64,000 nt of DNA from Corynebacterium minutissimum (GCF_000988205.1 NZ_LAYQ01000012.1:1-64000), one strand, 5' to 3'; counted from the first letter of the stretch, positions 30,309 to 40,766 are shown. Notes: a model not told the origin generated them from the sequence alone. Numbers and translations: made by a program.

Positions 30309-31645
30309 TTTGCGTTCTCATTTCCTTTTGTCGCGGGGCTTCGAACTGGGCGCTTGGAGCCGGCCTGGTTCATTTGTTCATTTCGGAAGCTGAGCTAAGT
30401 CAGGAGGGCGTACTTGCACAAGGCATCTGACAAAAGGCATTTTTGGGTCTGAAGACGCCATCTGCGATGAGTAAATGGCGTTTTTAGGCGTCAAAACGCC
30501 TTATGACTGATGCCTTTTGCCAGACGCCTTTTGTCAGATGCCTCAGGCGTGTCAATCAAGGCTCCCAGACGTTGGGCGTTGGAGGAGCTCAAAGAAGGTA
30601 ATCCGTTTCGCGAAGAGATGTGCAGTGCACTACGGAAAGGTCGTCGTGAACCGACCTGGGTCATGGGTGGTTTCTTCGCAATTAATTGGCCTACGTCAGG
30701 TTGGAGCTGTCTTGGTTGAAGAAGCATTAGACCCCGCCGCGAGCACGCTAGGTGAGCGCGAAGGGCGTCCCAGAGGAGTTCGTTGGATACAGCGTTCTTT
30801 CATGCCTAGGCCTCTAGAGCGTGTGCTTTACACTGGTTGTAAGGCCGTCTACGTACCCGCTGTCAGAGGAGCGGTCTGCAGGCGCCAAGCTGGGTGGGAG
30901 ACCGGGCTCGTAAGTTTTGCGTTGCTTGCCTTTCAAGGTGTTAACCCACAGTTAACCTCCTCGTAGTTTGTCTGATTTCCGGGAATCGAGGAGCGATACG
31001 GCGATGCGGAGGTCTCTCATTTGCCTGGGGGAGTGACGCGGTCGACATAAAAACCGCAGGAGAGAACCACTTTGTTGCATGGTTTCAGGAGAGGGTAGTG
31101 GGTCAAATGGGGTCGATGTGACGCCGAGTTACACGAGTGTGATGAAGGTTACATCGTATACTTTTGGACGCTCTTTGGGGCTTTAGGTCGGTGTTAAGGT
31201 CTAGCGGTGTGAAGTGAAAACCCCTCTGGGTTATTGCAGGTGAGGGCAAGTATCTGCCTGTCGTGCTTGTGTAATGAACTGGGGTCGTTGGGCGCCGTGT
31301 CGTTTAGGTTTCCATTTGATAACGGGACGGTAACGAAGCCGGTTTTACGTTTCTGACTCGACATCGCTCGTGATGATTTCGTAACCTATTCGAGACATTG
31401 AGTTACCGCCACGGTGTACACATCACCGGTGCTCAATACGAACTGAAGATTTAAGCGCCGCGTCTGGCCCCTCCTAAACATCCGGGGGCCGAGCGGAGAT
31501 GGCCCTACAGGAACGGGTCATCGTCGAACGCTAGGCCCGCCCTTGGGTCAGAGCTTTTGTTCGCGTCATGTGGAGAGTAGTCATATGGATTGCCTTCTCC
31601 TAGTGAGCGAAAGTAGGCGCGCAGGAAGATTTGGAGTTTAAATTC
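30309..31645. other. Gene-poor region between qcrB and the NlpC/P60 gene
   Basis: This is 1.3 kb without a gene I can support. From the left it holds a palindromic/iteron element (30421-30543) and open frames of 69-149 codons at 30510-30966 that overlap in different phases, start inside the repeat and show no domain. A TATACT hexamer at 31157-31162 could be a -10 for a transcript with a leader of nearly 500 nt. Several GTAAC/GTTAC motifs (about 31147, 31331, 31381, 31403) resemble the half-sites of MtrA, a regulator of cell-wall hydrolase genes in corynebacteria. Confidence 0.45.
30421..30543. repeat. 123-bp palindromic element with 14-bp tandem repeats
   Basis: The ends are a perfect 18-bp inverted repeat: AGGCATCTGACAAAAGGC at 30421-30438 and its complement at 30526-30543. 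Inside is a second hairpin, GGCGTTTT/AAAACGCC (about 30478-30500). Read on the minus strand from 30543, the right half is a tandem array with a 14-bp period: AGGCATCTGACAAA, AGGCGTCTGGCAAA, AGGCATCAGTCATA, then AGGCGTTTTGACGC. It contains no coding sequence and has the form of a small non-autonomous mobile element or a protein-binding iteron array. Confidence 0.65.
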
Positions 31646-32281
31646 GTGGCTAAGCACCGTCGTCAGGGCAACCTGAACACCCGTCGCATCGCATCCACTG
31701 CTGCTGTTGCTGCTACCGCAGCTGTTACCGTCCCTGCCGCTGCTAATGCGGCTGAGGTTGTCGTCCCGGAGACCGATATCCGCTTCGAGGTTGCTGGTCT
31801 GGAGAACGTCCCGAATATCAAGCAGCTGCCGAACATTGACCGTTACATCCCGGCCTTCAAGGCTGATCAGGGCGCGGGTTACGCCGCTGCTGTGGAGGCT
31901 CCGGTAGCTGAGGCTCCGGCGCCGGCACCGGTTCAGTCCGTGGGCGAGAAGGTTCTCGAGGCTGCTCGCTCCGCCGTCGGTTCCCCGTACGTCTATGGTG
32001 CCAACGGCCCGAGCGCTTTTGACTGCTCTGGTCTGACCTCGTGGGCTTACCGCCAGGCTGGCGTGTCCATTCCGCGCACCTCCCAGGCGCAGGCTTCTGC
32101 GGGTACCCCGGTGTCCCTCGATGCCCTGCAGCCGGGCGACATCATCGTCTACTACTCCGGTGCATCCCACGTTGGTATCTACACCGGCCACGGCACCATC
32201 ATTGACGCGCTGAACTCCGGCACCCCGGTCGGCGAGCGCTCCCTGAACTACATGCCGATTCACTCCGCTGTTCGCTTCTAA
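31646..32281 (+). CDS. NlpC/P60 family peptidoglycan hydrolase (short form)
   Basis: This secreted cell-wall endopeptidase of 211 residues has a signal peptide at residues 1-33 (ASTAAVAATAAVTVPAAANA), a short linker with AVEAPVAEAPAPAPV, and an NlpC/P60 domain from about residue 100. The catalytic Cys is in AFDCSGLTSWAY and the His in ASHVGIYTG. The GTG at 31646 follows GGAG at 8 bp. It is the counterpart of the NlpC/P60 gene found downstream of qcrB in C. glutamicum, where related hydrolases act in cell separation. Its stop is followed by a hairpin terminator. Confidence 0.92.
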   Translation: MAKHRRQGNLNTRRIASTAAVAATAAVTVPAAANAAEVVVPETDIRFEVAGLENVPNIKQLPNIDRYIPAFKADQGAGYAAAVEAPVAEAPAPAPVQSVGEKVLEAARSAVGSPYVYGANGPSAFDCSGLTSWAYRQAGVSIPRTSQAQASAGTPVSLDALQPGDIIVYYSGASHVGIYTGHGTIIDALNSGTPVGERSLNYMPIHSAVRF

Positions 32282-32301
32282 GCGAACCTGGCGGTTTGGC
32301 T

Positions 32302-32352
32302 AACCCCTTCCGCTGCTCTTGCCATGTTGATGGCGAGGGTGGGGAAGGGGTT
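32302..32352 (+). terminator. Hairpin after the first NlpC/P60 gene
   Basis: AACCCCTTCC (32302-32311) pairs with GGAAGGGGTT (32343-32352); the loop contains a further GCCAT/ATGGC pairing. Confidence 0.7.
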
Positions 32353-32439
32353 CGGCTATTCTAGAAGCCGTTATGCTTTTCCTTGACTGAGGGTATAATT
32401 CAGTCATCTATTAACCTTCTCTTAGTTTCGGGGGTATTC

Positions 32440-33510
32440 ATGTCGCGTCGTGGCATTGCGTGTGCCGTCGCTGCAATCGTTGTGGGTGCGGCTCCGGTGG
32501 TCGTCCTGTCGCCATCTGCAGTGGCTCAAGAGTTCCTCCAGGAGCAACCGCAAGAAGCGGCAGGGGAGCAGGCACCCGAGGATCTGAGCGATCTCATTGA
32601 GCGCATGGCGGACGTCGCCCAGCGGGTTTCTGCCAAGGGTGAGGAAGTCAAGGGGCTTGAGGATGAGCTCGCAGAATCGGAGAAGGAGATCGGCGAGCTG
32701 GAACGCAAGGCTGAGGAGGCGCAGCGCAATTCCGAAGACGCCTCCGTGGTTGTCGCTGAGCAACAGCAGCGGATCGATTCCCTGGCGCAATCGCGCTACC
32801 GCCGAAGCGCGGCAACGCCAGTGTCGGCAGCCCTTGATGCCAACGACGTAGCCAGTGCGGTCGAGCGCATGGGGTACCTGGGGGCTTTGACGAGGGCTGC
32901 CAAGCGTGAAGAGGAAGCCATGGTGGCTGCCGCCGCCGCGGCCGATGAGGCGCATCAGCAGGCAGTCGATGCTACTGAGGAAGCGCGCCTCAAGCGCGAC
33001 GAGCTGCAGGCACAGCGCGATGCGGTTCTCAAGGAGCAGGCTGACCTGGAAGAGCAGCAGAAGGAGCTCGAAACCAAGGTTGATGGCTTGAGCCCCGAGG
33101 CGCGCCAGGCATGGGTTGAGCACTTTGGCGGCTCTGCCGACCTTGACCTAGCTGCGTTGGCCGATGGTTCGGGGTCCGCCGCTGTCCAAGCAGCACTCAC
33201 CCGAATTGGCGCCCCGTATGGTTGGGGTGCAACGGGACCTGATGTGTTCGATTGCTCCGGCCTGATGGTGTGGAGCTATCAGCAGATGGGGAAGAGCATC
33301 CCGCGCACCTCGCAGGCGCAGATTGCCGGCGGCACCCCAGTACCGATCGATGAACTACAGCCCGGAGACATTGTGGGCTATTACGCCGGCATTACCCACG
33401 TGGGAATGTATATCGGCGACGGTCAGGTGGTTCACGCCTCCACCTATGGCGTTCCCGTGGCAGTGGTGCCGCTTCATTCCATGCCCGTTCAAGGCGCCGT
33501 CCGCTACTAG
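32440..33510 (+). CDS. NlpC/P60 family hydrolase with coiled-coil domain (RipC-like)
   Basis: This secreted peptidoglycan endopeptidase of 356 residues has a signal peptide (residues 1-28, ending SAVAQE). A long coiled-coil region rich in Glu/Gln/Arg/Ala (about residues 45-215) follows, then an NlpC/P60 domain from about residue 240 with catalytic Cys in DVFDCSGLMVWSY and His in THVGMYIGDG. The coiled-coil plus NlpC/P60 layout matches mycobacterial RipC (Rv2190c) and suggests control by a partner such as FtsEX. The ATG at 32440 directly precedes the signal sequence. It is 3 bp from pimB, so they are probably co-transcribed. Confidence 0.92.
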   Translation: MSRRGIACAVAAIVVGAAPVVVLSPSAVAQEFLQEQPQEAAGEQAPEDLSDLIERMADVAQRVSAKGEEVKGLEDELAESEKEIGELERKAEEAQRNSEDASVVVAEQQQRIDSLAQSRYRRSAATPVSAALDANDVASAVERMGYLGALTRAAKREEEAMVAAAAAADEAHQQAVDATEEARLKRDELQAQRDAVLKEQADLEEQQKELETKVDGLSPEARQAWVEHFGGSADLDLAALADGSGSAAVQAALTRIGAPYGWGATGPDVFDCSGLMVWSYQQMGKSIPRTSQAQIAGGTPVPIDELQPGDIVGYYAGITHVGMYIGDGQVVHASTYGVPVAVVPLHSMPVQGAVRY

Positions 33511-33513
33511 GCC

Positions 33514-34677
33514 ATGGCGCGCACACTCCTAGTAACGAATGATTTCCCGCCCACCATCGGCGGGATTCAGTCTTATCTTCGAGATTTTCTGGCAACCCTC
33601 AACCCGGAGGACGTCGTCGTCTTCGCCTCGACCCAAGATGGTGACGCCGCCGCCGAGTATGACGCGACGCTGCCGTATACCGTGGTTCGCTGGCCACGCA
33701 CCATCATGCTTCCGACACCAGCCACCGCGCGCCGGATGCAGAGTCTGATTCGTGAATACGATATCGAGACCGTGTGGTTTGGGGCGGCGGCCCCGCTTGC
33801 CCTTATGGCGTCGGCGGCCCGGGCGGCGGGCGCTCGCCGGATCGTTGCCACGACGCACGGTCACGAGGTGGGCTGGTCCATGCTTCCCATAGCCCGGCAG
33901 GCCCTGCGTCGCATTGGTCAGCATGCCGATGCCATCACGTATATCTCGGACTACACGCGTACCAGGTTGGAACCCGCGTTTGGTACCCATGCGCGTTGGG
34001 TCCACCTGCCTTCCGCGGTTAATCTGGATGACTTCACTCCGGCCACGGAGGGAGAAAAGCAGAGCGCGCGGGAGCACTTTGGACTCGGCCCGGGGCCCGT
34101 CATCGTGTGCATCTCCCGCTTGGTTCCCCGCAAAGGCCAGGACCAGCTCTTGCGGGCGATGCCGGCGGTACGGGCACGCTTCCCGGACGCCCAGGTACTC
34201 ATCATTGGTCGGGGACGCTATGAGCAGACACTGCGCGAGCTAGCGCGTCTGTACTGCCCCGGCGCGATGTTGCAGGAGGCGCGGGGCACCGAAGAATTGC
34301 AGTTGGCGCTTCATGCTGCCGATGTGTTTGCCATGCCGGCGCGCACGCGGGGTGGGGGACTCGACGTCGAGGGCCTGGGCATCGTTTACCTAGAAGCACA
34401 AGCGGCGGGGTTGCCGGTCATTGCGGGCGACTCCGGTGGTGCACCGGAAACAGTAACGTCCGAGACTGGCATCGTTGTGCGCGGCTCCTCGGTTCCGGAG
34501 CTTGAGCAGGCCTTGTGCACGCTGCTTGGCGACGTCCCCAGGGCCCACCGCATGGGGGCGGCAGGGCGCCGTCACGTGGAGGAGCACTGGACGTGGGAAA
34601 TGATGGGCGCACGATTGCGTGAGGTTCTGGAATGTGATCGTGGGCAGGCCGGGGTATATCCTACTAGTCATGTTTGA
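33514..34677 (+). CDS. pimB: GDP-mannose-dependent phosphatidylinositol monomannoside mannosyltransferase
   Basis: PimB' adds the second mannose to Ac1PIM1 at the cytoplasmic face, an early step of PIM, LM and LAM synthesis. It is a GT4 (GT-B fold) enzyme of 387 residues. The N-terminal domain has FPPTIGGIQSYLRDF; the C-terminal domain has CISRLVPRKGQDQLL and the E-x7-E motif in DVEGLGIVYLEAQAAG for donor binding. It is the neighbour-conserved counterpart of Rv2188c. The stop overlaps the glk start by 8 bp. Confidence 0.92.
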   Translation: MARTLLVTNDFPPTIGGIQSYLRDFLATLNPEDVVVFASTQDGDAAAEYDATLPYTVVRWPRTIMLPTPATARRMQSLIREYDIETVWFGAAAPLALMASAARAAGARRIVATTHGHEVGWSMLPIARQALRRIGQHADAITYISDYTRTRLEPAFGTHARWVHLPSAVNLDDFTPATEGEKQSAREHFGLGPGPVIVCISRLVPRKGQDQLLRAMPAVRARFPDAQVLIIGRGRYEQTLRELARLYCPGAMLQEARGTEELQLALHAADVFAMPARTRGGGLDVEGLGIVYLEAQAAGLPVIAGDSGGAPETVTSETGIVVRGSSVPELEQALCTLLGDVPRAHRMGAAGRRHVEEHWTWEMMGARLREVLECDRGQAGVYPTSHV

Positions 34678-35626
34678 ACACACTTCCTCCGCTGACGGTG
34701 GCCACAGCGGCCTCACCATCGGGTTCGATATTGGTGGAACCAACTTGCGGGCCGCGGTGATTAATCCCGCCGGAGAGATTGTGGATTCGACAAGCGTCCC
34801 CACGGCCAGGGAAGCGCAGGCACTCGAAGATGACATCGTGCGCTGCGTGGACAACTTGGCCGCATCCCATGATATCGAGGCCGTGGGCCTGGCCCTCGCG
34901 GGCTTTTTGGATCCCGAGTGTGAAGTCGTTCGTTTCGCCCCGCATTTGCCGTGGCGTAACGCCCCAGTACGCGAGATCCTCAGCAGGCGTTTGGACGTGC
35001 CGGTCCGCCTTGAGCATGACGCCAATTCAGCCGCGTGGGGCGAATGGCGCTTTGGCGCTGGGCGCGGTGCGAAAGAATGGGTTTTCTTTGCTGTGGGAAC
35101 GGGCATTGGCGCCACGCTTTTTACTGAGGGAAAAATCTACCGAGGAGCTTTCGGCACCGCCCCCGAGTTCGGGCACCTTGTTGTGTCGCCGGGCGGGCGC
35201 CTCTGCCCCTGCGGCAAGCGCGGATGCTTAGAGCGCTACGCTTCCGGAACCGCTTTGCCGGACACCTGCGCAGAGCTGCGCGGCGAGTATGACACCACCT
35301 TGCCGGAGAATCCCTCCGGCGAGGAGATCACCGCAGCAGCTAGGCAGGGCGATCCGCTGGGGATAGCTGTCATGGAGAACTTCGGTCAGTGGCTCGGGCA
35401 AGGGTTGTCCATGGTGGCAGATGTGCTCGACCCAGAGCTCATCGTGATTGGCGGCGGGGTGTCCAAGGACGCGGATTTGTACCTCGATCAGGCGCGGGAT
35501 GCCATGGCTCGGCAGATCGTCGGAGCCGGTCACAGGCCTTTGGCCCGAGTGGCAACCGCGAAGTTGGGTTCGGCGGCAGGTATGATCGGAGTCGCTGATC
35601 TCGCCCGCCAGGAGCACCGAGGTTAA
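34670..35626 (+). CDS. glk: ROK family glucokinase
   Basis: This enzyme phosphorylates glucose in the cytoplasm. The 318 residues carry the ATP-binding DIGGTNLRAAV, the sugar-binding EHDANSAAWGEW and GTAPEFGHLVV, and the ROK zinc site CPCGKRGCLE. The corresponding C. glutamicum gene next to pimB' is a second glucokinase that can use ATP or polyphosphate; which donor this protein prefers cannot be read from sequence. The ATG at 34670 lies within the end of pimB. Confidence 0.88.
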   Translation: MFEHTSSADGGHSGLTIGFDIGGTNLRAAVINPAGEIVDSTSVPTAREAQALEDDIVRCVDNLAASHDIEAVGLALAGFLDPECEVVRFAPHLPWRNAPVREILSRRLDVPVRLEHDANSAAWGEWRFGAGRGAKEWVFFAVGTGIGATLFTEGKIYRGAFGTAPEFGHLVVSPGGRLCPCGKRGCLERYASGTALPDTCAELRGEYDTTLPENPSGEEITAAARQGDPLGIAVMENFGQWLGQGLSMVADVLDPELIVIGGGVSKDADLYLDQARDAMARQIVGAGHRPLARVATAKLGSAAGMIGVADLARQEHRG

Positions 35627-35692
35627 CACCGCACATTTTTCTTTCACCGAGCAGCGCCGCCTGCTCGGCACACACAGATAGGACTATAAGCG

Positions 35693-36439
35693 ATGCGAAA
35701 CAAGTGGTACTGGGCCTTTAAGCACATTTTTTTCGGCCCGGCCCTTCGAGTGTGGAACCGCCCTTGGTCCGAAGGCATGGATCGCATCCCGGAGTCTGGT
35801 CCGGCAATCTTGGCATCCTCCCATCAAGCGGTGATGGACTCCTTCTACTTCCCGCTGTTGTGCCCGCGGCAGATCACCTTCTTGGCAAAGAGTGAGTACT
35901 TCACCACCCCCGGTTTCGTTGGCCGCCTGCAAAAGTGGTTCTTTAGCTCCGTGGGGCAGGTGCCGATCGATCGCGTCAACAAGGATGCCGGGGACGCGAT
36001 GCTGGTGAGCGCACAAAAAATTCTGGGCCGCGGGGATCTCTTCGGAATTTACCCGGAGGGGACTCGTTCGCCCGATGGGCGCATCTACAAGGGGCGCACC
36101 GGTATGGCCCGCATCGCGCTAACCACCGGTGAGACAGTAATACCGATCGCCATGCTCAACACCCGGAAGGCTAATCCAATCGGTTCGTGGGTTCCGCGTC
36201 CGGTGCGCGTCGGCATGCGCGTTGGCGAACCCATCGACCCCCACGCATGGGCCGCTGAGCGCAACCTTGATCCGCAGGATCACGCCACCGTGCGTGCTTT
36301 CACGGACTACGTGATGAAGCAGTTGTCTGAGCTGTCCGGTGAGCCGTACGTCGACGTCTATGCCTCCGACGTGAAGGCGTCCCTGCAAGCTGGGCACGGC
36401 TACCCGGAAGGGGCCGAGCCCAGTTCGGAGGCGCGGTAG
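35693..36439 (+). CDS. plsC: 1-acyl-sn-glycerol-3-phosphate acyltransferase
   Basis: This is a membrane-associated lysophosphatidate acyltransferase, making phosphatidate for phospholipids. The 248 residues show the H-x4-D catalytic motif in SSHQAVMDSF, the substrate loop FGIYPEGTRSPDG and a downstream VIPIAML. The family match is firm; the exact acceptor could also be a PIM precursor given the neighbours. It lies 3 bp before a membrane acyltransferase gene, so it is likely in one operon. Confidence 0.9.
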   Translation: MRNKWYWAFKHIFFGPALRVWNRPWSEGMDRIPESGPAILASSHQAVMDSFYFPLLCPRQITFLAKSEYFTTPGFVGRLQKWFFSSVGQVPIDRVNKDAGDAMLVSAQKILGRGDLFGIYPEGTRSPDGRIYKGRTGMARIALTTGETVIPIAMLNTRKANPIGSWVPRPVRVGMRVGEPIDPHAWAAERNLDPQDHATVRAFTDYVMKQLSELSGEPYVDVYASDVKASLQAGHGYPEGAEPSSEAR

Positions 36440-36442
36440 TCA

Positions 36443-37636
36443 GTGACTTCCTCCCCGTCTCAACGCTTAGCGTGGCCTGATGTAGCAAAAGGGATTTCCA
36501 TCCTGGGCGTCGTGCTGTTGCACATCACGCTTACGGTTCCAGAATCGAAGGACACGTGGTTGGCCGCTTTCAACGTGTGGCTCGACCCACTGCGCCTGCC
36601 CCTGTTCTTTTTGGTGAGCGGGTTCTTCGCGCATAAGGTTTTTCGCTTTAGCTTCGCAGAACTCTTTACTCGCCGCCTGTGGTACTTCCTTGTTCCTTAT
36701 GTGGTGTGGATGCTGGTTGAACAGCAGACCAAGCGCGTGGAGTACCACTGGGTATTCGGGGATCCCGTTTTCGATTTCAGCCAGATGACGGCCAGCCTGC
36801 TCGTGGGCCATTCCATGGCGTGGTTCCTGCATTCACTGATTCTGTTTAATCTTTTTCTGTGGTGCGTACGCAAGCTCCCCGGGTGGGCGGCGCTAGCGCT
36901 GAGTTTTAGCCCTATTCTGTTCATCGCATGGCAGGCACAGTTCACCTCGATCGCGAAGGCCATTATGTTCCTTCCTGTCTTTGTCGCCGCTGCTTGTTTC
37001 CGGGATGCAATCTCCGCCTTCGCTTCCGCTATCGAGGCTCCCTTCAAAGGCGAGTGGGATTACCGGAGCTTTTGGGCGTATTCCGGCATGGTTGGGGCCT
37101 ACGCCATCGGGTTCTTTATCCGCCGCACGTGGGATAGCTACGCTGGGGCCGTCGAGGTCACGTGGTTGTTGCCAGGCACGGAGGCGCTGGTGAGAGATGA
37201 CGTCCATATCCTCGTGCGCATGGTAGAGCAGTTCTTCGAGGTTCCGGTGGGAATTGCGGTGGCGGTGGCCGTGTCCTATATACCGGTCCTATCCACCGGA
37301 CTGCGGTTCATCGGTTCCCACACGCTGCCCATCTACCTTGGCCACCCCATTGGCCTTACCGTCCTCTATGGCTACCCCATGGCGCTCAACCCGCGCGAGG
37401 TAAGCCTGGCAGGCCAGTGGCCGTTGGAAAATACCTGGTTCTGGCTCAGCATGTGCTTTGTTTATTGCGCGATTGCGTCGTTGGTCCTGTGGGCCTTGGG
37501 CAAGGTGCCCGTTGCGGGCTGGACGCTGAAGCCGCCGCCGATCGGCGCGAGTAGGAGAACCGAGGAACCGCCCTCGGCAGGCTTGAGCTTGAGCCAGAAA
37601 CTCACTGCGACAAGGAGCACCACGACAAAGAAATAG
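36443..37636 (+). CDS. Acyltransferase 3 family membrane protein
   Basis: The 397 residues contain about ten hydrophobic helices and the opening RLAWPDVAKGISILGVVLLH, in which the histidine and preceding arginine/aspartate pattern are hallmarks of the acyltransferase_3 (OatA/NodX) family. LPLFFLVSGFFAHKVF is also typical. Such proteins move acyl groups onto sugars of envelope glycans; the target is unknown here. The last 58 codons overlap the 3' end of mptC on the other strand, and this tail is low in conserved features, so it may be a recent extension after loss of an earlier stop. Confidence 0.82.
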   Translation: MTSSPSQRLAWPDVAKGISILGVVLLHITLTVPESKDTWLAAFNVWLDPLRLPLFFLVSGFFAHKVFRFSFAELFTRRLWYFLVPYVVWMLVEQQTKRVEYHWVFGDPVFDFSQMTASLLVGHSMAWFLHSLILFNLFLWCVRKLPGWAALALSFSPILFIAWQAQFTSIAKAIMFLPVFVAAACFRDAISAFASAIEAPFKGEWDYRSFWAYSGMVGAYAIGFFIRRTWDSYAGAVEVTWLLPGTEALVRDDVHILVRMVEQFFEVPVGIAVAVAVSYIPVLSTGLRFIGSHTLPIYLGHPIGLTVLYGYPMALNPREVSLAGQWPLENTWFWLSMCFVYCAIASLVLWALGKVPVAGWTLKPPPIGASRRTEEPPSAGLSLSQKLTATRSTTTKK

Positions 37637-38724
37637 TCGTTACCTAGAGCCTGCTGCCACCAGGACCACTCCAGTTCCAGCTGCTCGCCGTGGGGGACAA
37701 GCCAGTGGCCGCGGGCTAGCAGCACGAACCACGTGAGGCCTGCGAGGAACCAGCAGCGGCGCGCGGTGAGGTAGACCGCGGCTAGGCACAGCCACGTGAA
37801 ATGGTGGGACCATGAGACCGGGGAGCACAGCAGCGCCGCCGTGGAGGCCAGTAACACGAGTTCTATCTCTGAGGACGTGTGCTCCATGACCCACCACAAG
37901 ACTGCGACGATGAGAGCGCAGCCAATCAACCACAGGCCCGATGCTTCCTCAGGACTAACGCGGCTGAGCAAGCCCCGGAGGGATTGGTTGCTGGAATAGG
38001 ACAGCGTACCGATTCGGGAGGAGTCCCGGAGGGTGTCAGTCCAGTACGCCGCAGAGCTTGCAGGGGAGGCGAGGTAGCCCACCACACCGCAGGCGATGAA
38101 GGCACCTATCGCCGTGGCGAGGGCACGCCAGTCGCGGCGAACGAAAAAGACCGCGAGGAAGACCGCCGGGGTGAGCTTGATCGCCATAGCAATGCCGGTC
38201 AGCACACCTCGCCACGGGGAGCGTGGTCTGAGCAGCAGGCAGTCGACAACGACGGCCGCGGTCAGCAGGAGATTCACTTGGCCGAAGCTGAAATTCTCGG
38301 TAATCGGTTCGGTGAGTGCGCAGGCGAGCAGCGCCCACGTGGCCCACCAGTCGGGGCGGTCAACGTCGCAGCACCGCGAGATAACGGCGTAGAGACATGC
38401 CCAGAGCGCACCGAGCGACGCCGCAGTAAGAAGGAGAGATAGCGGCCACAGCGGCATCCACGACACCAAGGCAAAGAGCGCTGCAGCAAAAGGCGGGTAA
38501 GTAAAAGGCAGCGACACTCCGTTGCCGAGAATGTAGCTTTGGGCGTAGAGATTCTCCCCGCGGAGCAGGGCCTGCCCTCCCTCTCGGTAGACATCGAGGT
38601 CAACGTGGTAAAACGGCACAATTCCCCCGCTGTTTAGTGACGGCGCAAGATGGATAGTCCACGGCGCCGTTGCCAGCCCCACCAGAAGGAGAGGAAGGAG
38701 GGACGAGGAGAGAGCTTTCTTCAC
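37462..38724 (-). CDS. mptC: GT87 (DUF2029) mannosyltransferase, MptC-like
   Basis: This is a polyprenol-phosphate-mannose-dependent GT-C enzyme, 420 residues, with about ten helices and a large extracytoplasmic first loop (NSGGIVPFYHVDLDVYREGG) holding the aspartates expected at the active site. GENLYAQSYI and LPFTYPPFAAALFA are typical of DUF2029. By gene neighbourhood it corresponds to Rv2181 and the C. glutamicum MptC, the alpha(1-2) mannosyltransferase that branches lipomannan. It starts GTG at 38724, and its last 58 codons overlap the convergent acyltransferase gene. Confidence 0.82.
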   Translation of the reverse strand: MKKALSSSLLPLLLVGLATAPWTIHLAPSLNSGGIVPFYHVDLDVYREGGQALLRGENLYAQSYILGNGVSLPFTYPPFAAALFALVSWMPLWPLSLLLTAASLGALWACLYAVISRCCDVDRPDWWATWALLACALTEPITENFSFGQVNLLLTAAVVVDCLLLRPRSPWRGVLTGIAMAIKLTPAVFLAVFFVRRDWRALATAIGAFIACGVVGYLASPASSAAYWTDTLRDSSRIGTLSYSSNQSLRGLLSRVSPEEASGLWLIGCALIVAVLWWVMEHTSSEIELVLLASTAALLCSPVSWSHHFTWLCLAAVYLTARRCWFLAGLTWFVLLARGHWLVPHGEQLELEWSWWQQALGNDYFFVVVLLVAVSFWLKLKPAEGGSSVLLLAPIGGGFSVQPATGTLPKAHRTNDAIAQ

Positions 38725-38772
38725 GCAGCTGAGTATAGGCCCCCAGTGGCACAGCTCCTCTAGGCAGCAGAC

Positions 38773-38778
38773 TAGGAT
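38773..38778 (+). promoter_or_regulatory. -10 element of a probably leaderless transcript
   Basis: TAGGAT ends 7 bp before the GTG start of the exoribonuclease gene, the spacing expected if transcription starts at or next to the start codon. No ribosome binding site is present. Confidence 0.5.
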
Positions 38779-38785
38779 ACGGGGC

Positions 38786-39292
38786 GTGCGCTACTTCTAC
38801 GACACCGAGTTTATCGAGGACGGATCGACCATCGAGCTGGTCTCCATCGGCATTGTCGGAGAAGACGGCAGCGAGTATTACGCGGTATCCACCGATTTCG
38901 ATCCGGGCAAGGCCAATGCGTGGGTGCGCGACAATGTACTGGATAAACTCCCGAGCCCGGCGGATCCGGTCTGGAAATCGCGCGAGACCATCCGCGAAGA
39001 TCTCCTGAAATTCTTGGGCCGCCACTCCACCCCCATCGAACTGTGGGCCTGGGTCGGGGCTTATGACCACGTGGTGCTCGCCCAGCTGTGGGGAGACATG
39101 GCGAGCCTGCCCAAGGGGATGCCACGCTACACCCGGGAGCTGAAGCAGTATTGGGAGTTCGCCGGCCGTCCCAAGCTACCTCCCGTGCCTAACGGTAACC
39201 ACGACGCGTTGGTCGACGCCCGCCATAACCTGGCCAAGTTTCGCATCTGTGAGCAGCACTTGCCGCTGACTCGGGGCAACCGCGTGAGCTAA
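38786..39292 (+). CDS. 3'-5' exoribonuclease (RNase AS type)
   Basis: This DEDD-family exonuclease of 168 residues corresponds to Rv2179c (RNase AS), which digests adenylate-containing RNA 3' ends. The catalytic acidic residues are visible in RYFYDTEFIEDG (motif I, D and E), WAWVGAYDHVVLAQL (motif II) and NGNHDALVDARHNLAKF (motif III with the His). The GTG at 38786 is immediately followed by the first beta strand, so no earlier start is plausible. Confidence 0.88.
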   Translation: MRYFYDTEFIEDGSTIELVSIGIVGEDGSEYYAVSTDFDPGKANAWVRDNVLDKLPSPADPVWKSRETIREDLLKFLGRHSTPIELWAWVGAYDHVVLAQLWGDMASLPKGMPRYTRELKQYWEFAGRPKLPPVPNGNHDALVDARHNLAKFRICEQHLPLTRGNRVS

Positions 39293-39356
39293 TCGTGAAT
39301 TAATACCGTGACCTAAAAGTCCATTAACTAACGCGCGACAGGCCCGAGATGGTTAA

Positions 39357-40765
<1,409 letters not shown>

Positions 40766-40766
40766 G

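Noticed and set aside
30510..30966. Overlapping frames of 69 and 149 codons in the qcrB-NlpC/P60 gap
   Set aside because: They begin inside the palindromic element, lack a ribosome binding site, and neither shows a domain; they may be a decayed gene but nothing identifies it.
30966..31500. Possible ydaO-type (cyclic di-AMP) riboswitch before the NlpC/P60 gene
   Set aside because: Such switches occur before cell-wall hydrolases in actinobacteria, but I could not find the conserved core in the right order; a covariance-model search would settle it.
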